Both the position numbers and the translations under genes were made by a program. A stretch of DNA of 64,000 nucleotides from Rhodococcus sp. P-2 (GTDB lineage Bacteria; Actinomycetota; Actinomycetes; Mycobacteriales; Mycobacteriaceae): positions 1 through 64,000 of the forward strand of contig NZ_CP066779.1 of assembly GCF_016598535.1 (NCBI RefSeq). The letters are read 5' to 3'. The first letter of the stretch is position 1. Each line of letters begins with the position of its first letter. This document shows, piece after piece, positions 50,083-58,498 of the stretch. The notes under the pieces are model-generated. The model saw only the letters and a program-made list of their open reading frames with translations, was not told the origin of the DNA and made no database searches.

Positions 50083-53000
50083 CATCGTGGAGGTGGGAGG
50101 GTCGACCCGACTTCGCAACGAACGATCCGACGCAGCCGGTGTCGGTGGCCGACGCGGTGAACGAAATGCTGGAGTTCACACTCCCGAATGAGTCACAGGA
50201 CCGGTCTGTGGCGATCGCATCCGCTTACTTCAATGTAGGTGGGTGGCAATTACTTTCGGACGAGTTGAAGCAAGTCGGAAAAGTACGACTGATGTTGGGC
50301 GCCGAACCGCAGCGCGACACGAACCCTGTAGTGCTTCGTCCCGGAACCACCCCGCGGCGTCGTGCCGCGGAAGCGAACCTTGCTGAAGCGCTGAACGCAC
50401 AGCAGAACGCCCTCGCACTCGAACGCAACCTCGGCGACTTCACCTCTCTAGCGCGCTCACAGGTCGAGGACATGATCTCTTGGCTCCGAGCGGGCAAGGT
50501 TGAGGTCCGCAGGTACACAAAGGAGTTCCTGCACGGCAAGGCGTATCTGATCGACAACCCCGCGCTGGGGGTGATCGCCGGGTCCAGCAACTTCACATAT
50601 GCAGGGCTGGCGAAGAACCGGGAACTGAACTTGGGCCAGTACAACCAGTCGACGATCGTCGCGGTCAGAGACTGGTTTGACGAACTGTGGGCCGAGGCAG
50701 ACACGTTCGATCTGGCCGGATTTTACGCGCAGCAGGTGATCCCGGATGAGCCGTGGATCGTCTTCCTACGGATGCTGTGGGAGTCCTACGGCAGCCAGAT
50801 CGAGGGGGACGAGCAATCTCTTGCGGCGGACCCATCGATGCGGGATTTGCTGCCCTTCCAGAAGGACGGCGTCGGCAGGGCACGGCGCATCCTGGAAAAG
50901 CACACCGGCGTCCTGATCGCCGATGAGGTCGGGCTGGGCAAAACATACGTCGGCGGCGCGCTGGTCAAGGACACGGTACGAGCCCGACAGCGAGTTCTGA
51001 TCGTCGCCCCTAAGATCATCCGGGATTCCGTGTGGAAACCGTACGTCGATGTCAACAATCTGGGCGGATGGGTCGACGTCGTCTCCTATGACGACCTGAT
51101 GAAGGTCGACCAGGACGACAACCCCACCTACGGACTACCTGCCGGCCGTGACCCGGACGAATTCGCTCTGGTGCTACTCGACGAGGCGCACACGGTCCGC
51201 AACACCGACACCCGCCGCGCCAAGCAGCTGGTCGGGATCTTGAAGGGCAACCCACGTAAACGGGTAGTGCTCCTTACCGCAACCCCGGTCAACAACGCGC
51301 TCGGGGACCTACACAGCCTGTTGTCGTACTTCATCGTGCACGATGACGAGTTCGCAGAGATCGGCATCCCGAGCCTGGCCGGGCACTTCAAAGCCGCCGA
51401 CAAAATGAACCCAGACGACCTGTCTCCAGAGCATCTGTTCGACATCCTCGATGCCGTCGCGGTCCGGCGCACCCGCCGATTCGTCCGCAACCATTACGTC
51501 GGTCAGAAAATCGACAAGACCGGCGCGACGTTGGTATTCCCCGAACCGAAGGTGCGCCGCGTCGACTACGACCTCACAACCGTATTGGAAGGTTTCTTCG
51601 ACACGTTCGCTCACGCACTCGGTGCTGACCGGGACGAGAACGAACCAGACCCGTTTTACGCCGGTGAGATCCCCGACGAAGGCCTGGCCAGCATCGACGG
51701 GAACAGGCTCACGCTCGCCGGCTACACACCGTCGAGGTATCGGTACGACAAAAACTACAGGCCGTACGAAGTGCAGGTTGCGGGACTGTTGCGTTCCGGT
51801 CTACTCAAGAGATTTGAGTCATCAGGATACGCCTTCATTTCGACGTGTCGCAAGATGGCCGAAACCCTGGGCGGGGTCGTCGATCTGATCGAACAAGAAC
51901 AACTCGTGGCATCGGGCGACTCCTTACGGGAATGGATGCGCATCGACCTGGATGACCCTGCAACCCTTGATGAGTGGCGCCAAACAGCAGACTACGAACC
52001 TGTCGGCGACTACCGCGCCGCCCCATTGGCTGCAGACATCCGCAACGATATTCTTCTACTTGGGAAGATGGCGACCACTGTCGAGGACAGCATCAAGCCG
52101 GGCGCCGATCCGAAGTTGGCGGCACTGACCGAAACCCTGGTGAAGGTGGTCGCCGAGGCGGACCGCGACGCCGGTTTACGCGCAGCTTCCCTGCTCGACA
52201 TCGACCCGGCCGAGAAGAAGTCTCGCGACCGCGACGACCTCAAGATTGTCGTCTTCTCCTACTTCGCCGACACCATTCACTATTTGCAGGACAACATCAA
52301 TCAGATCCTGAACGACTCCCGACTGGCCGCATACAAAGACCGGTTCGCATTCGTGACTGGAAGCATGAGGAAGACCGTGGGGCACGGCGCCGGAGCAGGA
52401 ACCGTCAACCAGGAACAAGCGGTAGAGGGGTTCGCCCCCAAAACCGGTGGCCCCCAAGACCGTGACGGCAACCCGACCGCCACAGACCGGTACGACCTAC
52501 TCTTCGCCACAGATGTTCTCGCCGAAGGCGTGAACCTTCAGCAGGCCCGCAACATCGTCAACTACGACCTGCCATGGAACCCGATGCGACTGGTGCAACG
52601 GCATGGCCGCGTGGACCGAATCGGCAGCGACCACCCGTACGTGTACCTGTGGTGTTTCTTCCCCGACCAGGCGCTAGATCGACTGCTGAAACTGGAAGCA
52701 ATTCTGCACCGCAAACTTGCGAAGGCCGCGAAATCCATCGGCACCGGACAAGTCCTCCCGGGTATCGCAGCCGGCGACGACGTCGTATTTAACGCCCGAC
52801 GTGACCAGATCACCGCCATCGCAGACGGCGACAACGCACTCTTCCTCGGGACCAGCGGAGGGCTCATCTCCGGCGAAGAGTTCCGCGCGACGCTCCGCAC
52901 GGCCATCGACGACGACTCCCTCGCTAACCGCCTCGAAGCGCTGCCTTGGGGGATCGGATCCGGTTTCACCGCCTCGGATCGGGCAGCAGGCTTTGTCTTC

Positions 53001-53684
53001 TGCGCTCGGATCCTCGACAGGGACGGCGAACCCGCGTACCGGTTCATCGCGCTACCACCAGCCCTCCTGCCGCATCCGGAAGAAGGGGAACTCCAGGTCC
53101 CAGTAGAAGAACTGTCCGCGGAAGATCTGCTCGAATCGGGTGTCGCAGAGCAAGGAGGACGACCCAACATCGACGGCACACCCGTCGATGTCATTCGCGA
53201 CACCCTCTCTGCTCTTACCGTCGCCCGCCCTTCGAGTCCACACACGCCTGCGGTGCTACCGGAGTCGTGGCGTGAGCTCGCGTACAAGGCATGGGCCGTC
53301 GCACAGCAAGACATTGCTGACATGTGGAACGACAGCCTCGACACCACCGGCCAATCCGGTCCGGTCCCGCCGACCATCCGCGAAGCCGTTAAACACCTGT
53401 CACAGCACGGTGAACACCGCAACCGCGATGACGTGGACCTGGCGATGAAAGTCTATTCCCGTGGACAAGCCTCCCGTGTCACCAGCGTCGTCCGGTCCGT
53501 CATGCACGACGAAAACCTGACTGATCAGAACCAGACGGACAGGCTCATCGAACTAGTCGATGAACTCGGACTATCCGCGCCGGAGAACAAACCGAAACGG
53601 TTCGCCATCGAGTCGAGCGATATTCATCTCATCGCGTGGATGGCAGTCCAGCCGGAGTTCCCTATCGAAGCGGTAAAGGAATAG
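50079..53684 (+). CDS. PLD-nuclease / SNF2-type helicase fusion
   Basis: A 1201-aa protein. N-terminal phospholipase-D domain (to about 230) with HGKAYLID and AGSSNFT, the single HKD-type motif of PLD nucleases. Then a superfamily 2 helicase: Walker A DEVGLGKTYVGG (near 282), LVLLDEAHTVRN (near 365), LLTATPVNN (near 397), and C-terminal LFATDVLAEGVNLQ and QRHGRVDRIG (near 840), which place it in the RapA/HepA-like SNF2 group. The last ~300 residues are unassigned. Translationally coupled to the methylase. Predicted to translocate on DNA and cut unmodified targets. Confidence 0.9.
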   Translation: MTSWRWEGRPDFATNDPTQPVSVADAVNEMLEFTLPNESQDRSVAIASAYFNVGGWQLLSDELKQVGKVRLMLGAEPQRDTNPVVLRPGTTPRRRAAEANLAEALNAQQNALALERNLGDFTSLARSQVEDMISWLRAGKVEVRRYTKEFLHGKAYLIDNPALGVIAGSSNFTYAGLAKNRELNLGQYNQSTIVAVRDWFDELWAEADTFDLAGFYAQQVIPDEPWIVFLRMLWESYGSQIEGDEQSLAADPSMRDLLPFQKDGVGRARRILEKHTGVLIADEVGLGKTYVGGALVKDTVRARQRVLIVAPKIIRDSVWKPYVDVNNLGGWVDVVSYDDLMKVDQDDNPTYGLPAGRDPDEFALVLLDEAHTVRNTDTRRAKQLVGILKGNPRKRVVLLTATPVNNALGDLHSLLSYFIVHDDEFAEIGIPSLAGHFKAADKMNPDDLSPEHLFDILDAVAVRRTRRFVRNHYVGQKIDKTGATLVFPEPKVRRVDYDLTTVLEGFFDTFAHALGADRDENEPDPFYAGEIPDEGLASIDGNRLTLAGYTPSRYRYDKNYRPYEVQVAGLLRSGLLKRFESSGYAFISTCRKMAETLGGVVDLIEQEQLVASGDSLREWMRIDLDDPATLDEWRQTADYEPVGDYRAAPLAADIRNDILLLGKMATTVEDSIKPGADPKLAALTETLVKVVAEADRDAGLRAASLLDIDPAEKKSRDRDDLKIVVFSYFADTIHYLQDNINQILNDSRLAAYKDRFAFVTGSMRKTVGHGAGAGTVNQEQAVEGFAPKTGGPQDRDGNPTATDRYDLLFATDVLAEGVNLQQARNIVNYDLPWNPMRLVQRHGRVDRIGSDHPYVYLWCFFPDQALDRLLKLEAILHRKLAKAAKSIGTGQVLPGIAAGDDVVFNARRDQITAIADGDNALFLGTSGGLISGEEFRATLRTAIDDDSLANRLEALPWGIGSGFTASDRAAGFVFCARILDRDGEPAYRFIALPPALLPHPEEGELQVPVEELSAEDLLESGVAEQGGRPNIDGTPVDVIRDTLSALTVARPSSPHTPAVLPESWRELAYKAWAVAQQDIADMWNDSLDTTGQSGPVPPTIREAVKHLSQHGEHRNRDDVDLAMKVYSRGQASRVTSVVRSVMHDENLTDQNQTDRLIELVDELGLSAPENKPKRFAIESSDIHLIAWMAVQPEFPIEAVKE

Positions 53685-53687
53685 CGC

Positions 53688-53771
53688 ATGGACTATTTCG
53701 TCATGGGATTCGCTTGCAACATTGCTGAGGCCAGAGACAGGTGGTGCGGATATGTCGGTCAGTCTGGATGA
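53688..53771 (+). CDS. Possible 27-codon ORF overlapping the nucleotidase start
   Basis: An ATG three bases after the helicase stop, behind a strong aaagga ribosome site, opens a frame MDYFVMGFACNIAEARDR... that ends inside the nucleotidase gene, 20 bases past its ATG. It could carry ribosomes into the nucleotidase start (coupling) or be a real small protein. Only the ribosome site and the geometry support it. Confidence 0.35.
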   Translation: MDYFVMGFACNIAEARDRWCGYVGQSG

Positions 53772-54738
53772 TCAGCTGGTCATTGGTGTTGCGTCCAGCG
53801 CATTGTTCGACCTCAAGGAATCGCATGACGTATTCCTTCGGGAAGGCGAGGAAGGGTATCGGAAGTTCCAGGAGGAGCATCTCGACGATCCGCTTCGTCC
53901 TGGGGCGGCCTTCGCGTTCATCAAGCGACTTCTGTCTCTCAATGACCGCGCCCCAGAGGATGATTCACCGTTCGTCGAAGTGATCGTCCTATCCCGTAAC
54001 GATCCTGACACGGGGTTACGAGTGATGCGCTCGATCCAGCATCATGGTCTTTCCATCACTCGAGCAGTCTTTCGTCAAGGGCGTTCACCACACAAGTTCA
54101 TGCCAGCGTTCAACATGTCCTTATTCCTTTCCGGAAACGAGGAAGATGTCCGTCAAGCCGTCGCAGCAGGCCACCCAGCTCGGCTGGTGCTCGGAGATGC
54201 AGTGGAAGATGCTGATAACAACGCCGATCTGCGAATTGCATTCGACTTCGACGGCGTACTTGCCTCGGACGAATCTGAACGCGTGATGCAGCAAAGCGGA
54301 TTGGATGACTTCCACCTCAATGAGGTCGAGAAAGTTTCCGAACCATTGAAGCCAGGTCCCTTGCGGGACTTACTCGCCGCTGTAAACCGCATCCAGAAAG
54401 TTGAAGAAAAGCGCCGCTTGGCCGACCCTGCGTATCGGATTCGGGTACATGTCGCGATCGTCACCGCACGAAACGCCCCTTCGCACGAACGTGCAGTCCG
54501 TAGCCTCAAAAGCTGGGGCGTCACCGTAAATGATGCCTTCTTTCTCGGCGGGGTATCGAAGGCAAAAGTCCTTGAGATCCTCAAACCGCACATCTTCTTC
54601 GACGACCAGACCAAGCATCTTCTACCAGCGTCCAAGGTCACCCCGTGTGTACATGTTCCTTTCGGGATCACCAATACAGACGTATCTCGACAGCAGCAGT
54701 CAGAGAGCAAGAATGAAGCAGTGGAGGTCTCTTCGTGA
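53752..54738 (+). CDS. Cytosolic 5'-nucleotidase I-like HAD protein
   Basis: A 328-aa protein matching the cN-I 5'-nucleotidase family: the HAD nucleophile motif AFDFDGVLASDESE near residues 163-176, VAIVTARNAPSHER near 235-248 and the late acid motif KPHIFFDDQTKHL near 277-289. The N-terminal half (VIVLSRNDPDTGLRVMRSI) is the family's conserved first domain. Family members dephosphorylate (deoxy)nucleoside monophosphates. The ATG at 53752 has aggtgg before it. It closes the methylase-helicase operon, an unusual place for a nucleotide enzyme. Confidence 0.85.
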   Translation: MSVSLDDQLVIGVASSALFDLKESHDVFLREGEEGYRKFQEEHLDDPLRPGAAFAFIKRLLSLNDRAPEDDSPFVEVIVLSRNDPDTGLRVMRSIQHHGLSITRAVFRQGRSPHKFMPAFNMSLFLSGNEEDVRQAVAAGHPARLVLGDAVEDADNNADLRIAFDFDGVLASDESERVMQQSGLDDFHLNEVEKVSEPLKPGPLRDLLAAVNRIQKVEEKRRLADPAYRIRVHVAIVTARNAPSHERAVRSLKSWGVTVNDAFFLGGVSKAKVLEILKPHIFFDDQTKHLLPASKVTPCVHVPFGITNTDVSRQQQSESKNEAVEVSS

Positions 54739-54869
54739 GGGTTACGGGAGGAGACGGGCCTTCCACGGAGTGCTATCGAACGGCAATCTGGTGCCGAGAC
54801 TATGCCTCCGGCAGCGTGGATTTACTACGACCGACACGCCATCGTCGTAGTTGTAAATCCTCCTCGTAA
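54735..54869 (+). CDS. Possible short coupled ORF after the nucleotidase
   Basis: A GTG overlapping the nucleotidase stop (GTGA) with ggagg seven bases before it opens a 44-codon frame (MRVTGGDGPSTECYRTAIWC...). The overlap style is the same as elsewhere in the island, but the C-terminal part is Arg/Ser-rich and looks non-coding, so it may be the head of a decayed gene. Confidence 0.3.
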   Translation: MRVTGGDGPSTECYRTAIWCRDYASGSVDLLRPTRHRRSCKSSS

Positions 54870-55166
54870 AACGAACTTGGTCTCAACAGGTCAAGAACGA
54901 TTCCGAGGCATGCAAAGATGTGACATCGTCGTCGGTGCCATCCTGACCCTCCGTGACGGCATGCCGAAACCCCGGGCGCGGAATTTCAGACATGGTCTTC
55001 CCCCTCTGTGATCTTGCGCACAACGCGTTTGACGCATGACCCTCGACATCTCGGGTTCCTCGCCCGTGGCGGTCGATCTATTTCCTGGTGTTGGATTCAA
55101 TCAAGCTTTATGTCGGTGAGCTGGAGAACAGCCGCTACTGTCAGCACACCCCGGCCGAGTCGAGGT
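54870..55166. other. Gap between the defence block and the lipoprotein cluster
   Basis: A frame at 54802-55011 (MPPAAWIYYDRHAIVVVVNP...) runs into this gap but has no clear ribosome site or relatives. No insertion-sequence ends or strong hairpins are visible. It may hold gene remnants. Confidence 0.3.
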
Positions 55167-56186
55167 TCAGAAGTGACGTTCGAGCGCGGCGAGGGTGGCC
55201 GCGTCCATCGCCCCGGTCAGCTGCGTGTCGTCGAGGTCGACGGGGATCAGCTTGCCGACAGCAAGGTGACCTGAATGTTCCCGAAGGTGAGCGATGTGAC
55301 CAACAGTTCTCCCTGGCCCGACCGAGATGAAGACGAGTGTCGGGTTGGCAGGGTACTCACTCGCATCGTCGGCTGCACCGTTCGGCAGGACGCGTTGAAT
55401 ACCACCGCGAATCGCGGTGAGATGCGAGTAATGTTCGCCGGCCGCCACCGCACTCATGTACTCGGACAGATTGCGAGAGTCCACGACATGCGTTGGCATC
55501 AACGATTCTTCAAGGACGGCACCGTCTTTGGTGCCGAACAGTATCGCTGTCCGCGCAAAGGTTGCCGCGTCGGTGAGCGCAGTATCGGCGGCGAGTGTGC
55601 AGACGGTCTCGTGCACGGTATCGATCACACGCTGGAAGTCGGCTTCGGCGTGGGCTACCTGTTCGGCGGCGGGAATCCGCGAATCGAGGGACTCCGACCA
55701 GAACTGCAGTATCCGATTCCGAGCAAGTTGATGCGTGTCGTGAACTCGATCGCTCAGCTTGGGTGGCGCGAAGGTTTCGGTCTGCAGATGCGGCGGTGTC
55801 AACGGATTCGACAACGAGATCGTCCAACCATGTCGCCCCGATGGAAAGATCATCCCGGCCCCTTGACCGAGAAGGTCGAGGACGATTTCGCTTCCTACCT
55901 CAGCGTCGTTGAGGTGACTCGGATCCAGTGGTGAGAATTCCTCGAACGCCAACTCTTGATCACGCAGGTAGCGCGTGATGCGGACGCGTTCACTCGGATC
56001 AACATTCGTCCGGGCTTGCTGAGCTGCGACCTGCGCCTTACCGAGGTCGGTAGTGTCGAGAACGTGTGTGGCCGTTCCCGATCGAGATGAACTGACGACG
56101 TAACGGTTTCTGCGTAGCTTCGCAAACATGAGGCCAGTGTAGGTATTGCCGTCGACAGTGTTTGCGACAGCTCGAGTCCAGCTCAC
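55167..56186 (-). CDS. Unknown 339-aa protein coupled to a lipoprotein
   Basis: Not recognised. A soluble, mixed alpha/beta protein without signal peptide or membrane segment; a beta-rich start (KLRRNRYVVSSSRSGTATHV), a central helical part (ISLSNPLTPPHLQT...LARNRILQFW) and VFISVGPGRTVGHIAHLREH near the end. The GTG at 56186 overlaps the lipoprotein stop by 4 bases; an ATG at 56129 is an alternative start. Cargo of the element. Confidence 0.6.
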   Translation of the reverse strand: MSWTRAVANTVDGNTYTGLMFAKLRRNRYVVSSSRSGTATHVLDTTDLGKAQVAAQQARTNVDPSERVRITRYLRDQELAFEEFSPLDPSHLNDAEVGSEIVLDLLGQGAGMIFPSGRHGWTISLSNPLTPPHLQTETFAPPKLSDRVHDTHQLARNRILQFWSESLDSRIPAAEQVAHAEADFQRVIDTVHETVCTLAADTALTDAATFARTAILFGTKDGAVLEESLMPTHVVDSRNLSEYMSAVAAGEHYSHLTAIRGGIQRVLPNGAADDASEYPANPTLVFISVGPGRTVGHIAHLREHSGHLAVGKLIPVDLDDTQLTGAMDAATLAALERHF

Positions 56187-56881
56187 CAGGTGAGGTAATC
56201 GGTCGAGGAGATGTGGAAACCGTGTCTTGCTCCAGGTTCGAGGAGACAGGTCAGCCTACTCGGCCGGGAACCACAGGTGACCGACGTTTTATCTGCAATG
56301 GAGAGCAGGATCGTCATCTTCGTGCCGTATTCGAAGACCGCGGAGGAGGCGGCATAGTCCGGACCGACACCGCTTGTGCCTTGCCGCGCACAGTGTGCCG
56401 GCGCCTGGGTGTACGGGGCGGGAGGGTTGCCCCAACCGATGAGGTTGGAATCAGAGACCAGGTCGTTGCGGTTGACCGCGCACCAGTCTCCGCTGCGCCA
56501 TTCCGGCGGATCGACCACGTAGCAAGTGCCCTGCGTTGGAGTGAAATTGCAGCCGACGGTGCTGTCGAGCGCACTGAAATGAGTACCAAGCCCATTCCCG
56601 GTGTACGGCAGGGCAGAGACCTCGGTCAGGTCCGACATGTCGGCGAGCTGGGTGGGACTGAGAACGAGAGGTGTCGATGTCACCGAAGATGAGGTAGGGC
56701 TAGATGCACTTGTGCTTGTGCCGGTTCCGGCGGTGATCGGTACCTGTGTCGTTGAGAACCTGGTCTCGGAAGTGGGTGATGCGCTGCCGGTGGTATCGGA
56801 TGAGCATCCTGCGAGAAGGCCGGCGAACGCCGCGATCGCGGCGGCTGTCGCCAGGTACCTGCGTGAGCTGTTGCGAAGCAT
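56183..56881 (-). CDS. Lipoprotein, unknown function
   Basis: A 232-aa lipoprotein: signal peptide MLRNSSRRYLATAAAIAAFA with lipobox LLAGC (Cys25), a long Ser/Thr/Pro linker and an extracytoplasmic domain with six cysteines that probably form disulfides (VGCNFTPTQGTCYVV, GDWCAVN, HCARQG, VTCGSRPSRLTCLL). The frame is open 30 codons further upstream, but the ATG at 56881 has a ggggga ribosome site. Typical of Rhodococcus/Nocardia surface proteins of unknown role. Confidence 0.75.
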   Translation of the reverse strand: MLRNSSRRYLATAAAIAAFAGLLAGCSSDTTGSASPTSETRFSTTQVPITAGTGTSTSASSPTSSSVTSTPLVLSPTQLADMSDLTEVSALPYTGNGLGTHFSALDSTVGCNFTPTQGTCYVVDPPEWRSGDWCAVNRNDLVSDSNLIGWGNPPAPYTQAPAHCARQGTSGVGPDYAASSAVFEYGTKMTILLSIADKTSVTCGSRPSRLTCLLEPGARHGFHISSTDYLTW

Positions 56882-56958
56882 GATGATTTCCCCCGGTTTT
56901 TCGTTCGAATGAAACTTACGTCGAGCCCACGACATGAGGTCGTGCCTGTCCGCCTGGT

Positions 56959-57228
56959 CTACAGAGTGCAAACCATCGACTCGGGGAGATGGGCAGGCAT
57001 GGTGCCAACTTTGCTGACCTTCCCGCTATCCCAGGTGAGGGTGTAGTTCGCCCGGCCGGTCATACCGGGATTGCTGTCACCGAGTTCGGGATAGCGGTAT
57101 GTCACCGCGACTGTGTTCTCGCCTGCAGCTTCGACGGCGGAGATGGTGACGTAGCACGTCGATGCCGGACCCACGAATGCACCGTCGTGGAGGAGCGGAA
57201 TGGCAACCGGGCTGGAATTGGTGGCCAT
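56959..57228 (-). pseudogene. Secreted-protein-like ORF lacking a normal start
   Basis: From ATG 57228 the frame encodes 89 residues with two cysteines (ASTCYVTIS, SMVCTL) and a beta-rich look. Upstream in the same frame, back to a stop at 57331, the codons read like a signal peptide (RRHIVAGPCAALSFATTTVA) but contain no ATG, GTG or TTG. Either translation starts at 57228 without the export signal, or the start has been lost by mutation. It lies upstream of the lipoprotein on the same strand. Confidence 0.45.
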
Positions 57229-57303
57229 TGCGACCGTGGTCGTTGCGAAACTCAGTGCCGCGCAGGGTCCAGCGACGATGTGTCGGCGGTGCTCTCCCCC
57301 GAC

Positions 57304-57763
57304 CCGATGCTCGGAGCGACGGGGTGGGATTCACCCCGCAGCTTGCTCTCCTGTTCATTCGCAATGACTCCAAGGCCCCGCAGGATGCCGCTCAGCGCCT
57401 CAAACGTGCTCTTGGGCGCTCACCACCCCGTGCATCCGGGTCCATGATGCTCACTGCTCGCTGACGGATGGCGCCGTCGGGCCTCCCAAGCATCCGCAGG
57501 CGTGCATACGGCTTTGCCGACACCATTGCGTCCAGGAATAGGTACACAGCAACACTGGAGGCCATCTGGCAGCCTTCGCCGCGTCCTGGCACGCCGCAGA
57601 CACACCCAGGTCTTACCCACGCCCCACTGCTAGGAAGAACACGCAGCCGACCTCGAGTAGCGGGCCGTCGAGGTCGGGACCCAGCGGTGGGTCAGCAGTG
57701 CCGGAGACCGTGGTGAGCCCGATGTCGATGGGCTCGACATTGGGCTGTAGCCGGACCGCCTAC
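57304..57763. other. Low-coding stretch, probable gene remnants
   Basis: About 460 bases. Short frames on the minus strand (for example the one ending at 57392 with SAKPYARLRMLGRPDGAIRQ) have coding-like codon use but no intact start or length. It probably holds decayed element genes. Confidence 0.35.
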
Positions 57764-57907
57764 TCACGCGCCATTAGCCTTGTCGCGGGTGGCAGCGACA
57801 TCTCCGCGCTCTAGCCGGTTCAGCGTGCCGGCCGACACGGATACGGCGAGCCTGTCGATATGGCCCGCGTCCGCGAGGGACTCGCAGAGACAGCCGTAAG
57901 CGGCCAC
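57764..57907 (-). CDS. Possible small gene downstream of the excisionase
   Basis: A GTG-started 47-codon frame (VAAYGCLCESLADAGH...LNRLERGDVAATRDKANGA) 79 bases after the excisionase-like gene on the same strand. The sequence GTLNRLERGDVA resembles the end of an XRE-type recognition helix. Short, and may be a remnant. Confidence 0.35.
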   Translation of the reverse strand: MAAYGCLCESLADAGHIDRLAVSVSAGTLNRLERGDVAATRDKANGA

Positions 57908-57986
57908 CGTAGTTATCGTTGTCCCAAGCTACTCAGTTTTCTTCGAGGCCCCGTCAGCGCTGCTGGCGGGTTTTATGCGTGCGACA

Positions 57987-58226
57987 TCAGGCATCGCCAC
58001 CGATACCGTCACGGTGGCCGTTGGCCAGAAGTGCCCGCAAGCTTTCGGCCGGAATGCGTACCGGAACGCCCGGCTTGCGGGCGAAAAGAGTTTTGAGGTG
58101 GCCGTCGGCAAGCAAGCGCCAGATGGCGCGCTGGCTCAGCTGTAGGCGTTCGGCCACCTCAGGCACGCTGAACGCCCGTAAGTCGGCGTACGGATCGGGT
58201 GTCGATGCAAAAGTTCGAGTGGACAA
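57987..58226 (-). CDS. xis: Excisionase/MerR-like DNA-binding protein
   Basis: A 79-aa protein with the excisionase-type winged helix (FSVPEVAERLQLSQRAIWRL, then RKPGVPVRIPAESLRALLAN). With the integrase it should bend the right end and direct excision. The start is TTG 58226 with ggag five bases before it. A perfect palindrome 10 bases upstream (58237-58254) is a likely operator. It lies 190 bases inside the right arm-site repeat. Confidence 0.8.
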   Translation of the reverse strand: MSTRTFASTPDPYADLRAFSVPEVAERLQLSQRAIWRLLADGHLKTLFARKPGVPVRIPAESLRALLANGHRDGIGGDA

Positions 58227-58236
58227 GGAGACTCCA

Positions 58237-58254
58237 GGACAGATATTTCTGTCC
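58237..58254 (-). promoter_or_regulatory. Palindrome upstream of the excisionase gene
   Basis: ggacagatatttctgtcc: 7-bp perfect arms around tatt, ten bases before the TTG start. A repressor bound here would block expression of the excisionase. Confidence 0.5.
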
Positions 58255-58416
58255 GGCTCCCGCGCGCAGTGGCGTCTTACCCGGCTAAGTATCGGGGGTA
58301 TCTCAGACGACCCCGAGGCTTCTCTTGTCTAGCTCCAAGCCTACATGCCACGCCATTGCAGTCGCCCGCCACGACACGGCGTGCCACAGGGCCTACCAGA
58401 CAGCGCCGTAAACTGC

Positions 58417-58439
58417 TAGGGCCCACGTAGGGCCCACGG
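58417..58439. repeat. Internal 23-bp repeat, probable integrase arm site (right)
   Basis: Exact copy of 40816-40838 (tandem tagggcccac units) in the same orientation, 59 bases inside the right core. Nearby shared short words (tgccacgcc, cggcgtgcca) occur at both ends too, as expected for protein-binding arms. Confidence 0.6.
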
Positions 58440-58470
58440 CCCCACGCTTAACCCTCCGCAAAACGAAGAA

Positions 58471-58492
58471 AACCCCCTGTTGCCAGGGGGTT
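58471..58492 (-). terminator. Terminator for tRNA-Val supplied by the element
   Basis: On the minus strand a 9-bp stem (aaccccctg / cagggggtt) is followed by ttttcttcgtttt, a good Rho-independent terminator eight bases past the tRNA 3' end. Confidence 0.75.
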
Positions 58493-58498
58493 CTTCGG

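Noticed and set aside
45922-53684. A complete BREX or class 1 DISARM system
   Set aside because: No PglZ, BrxC, BrxA/B, DrmA or DrmB-like gene lies in the element; only the methylase and helicase/PLD functions are shared.
54802-55011. A 69-codon frame after the nucleotidase as a real gene
   Set aside because: No ribosome site, no recognisable domain, and a basic low-complexity end; kept only as a note.
57392-57592. Two overlapping minus-strand frames near 57.4-57.6 kb
   Set aside because: Different frames of one GC-rich stretch, neither with a convincing start; more likely remnants.
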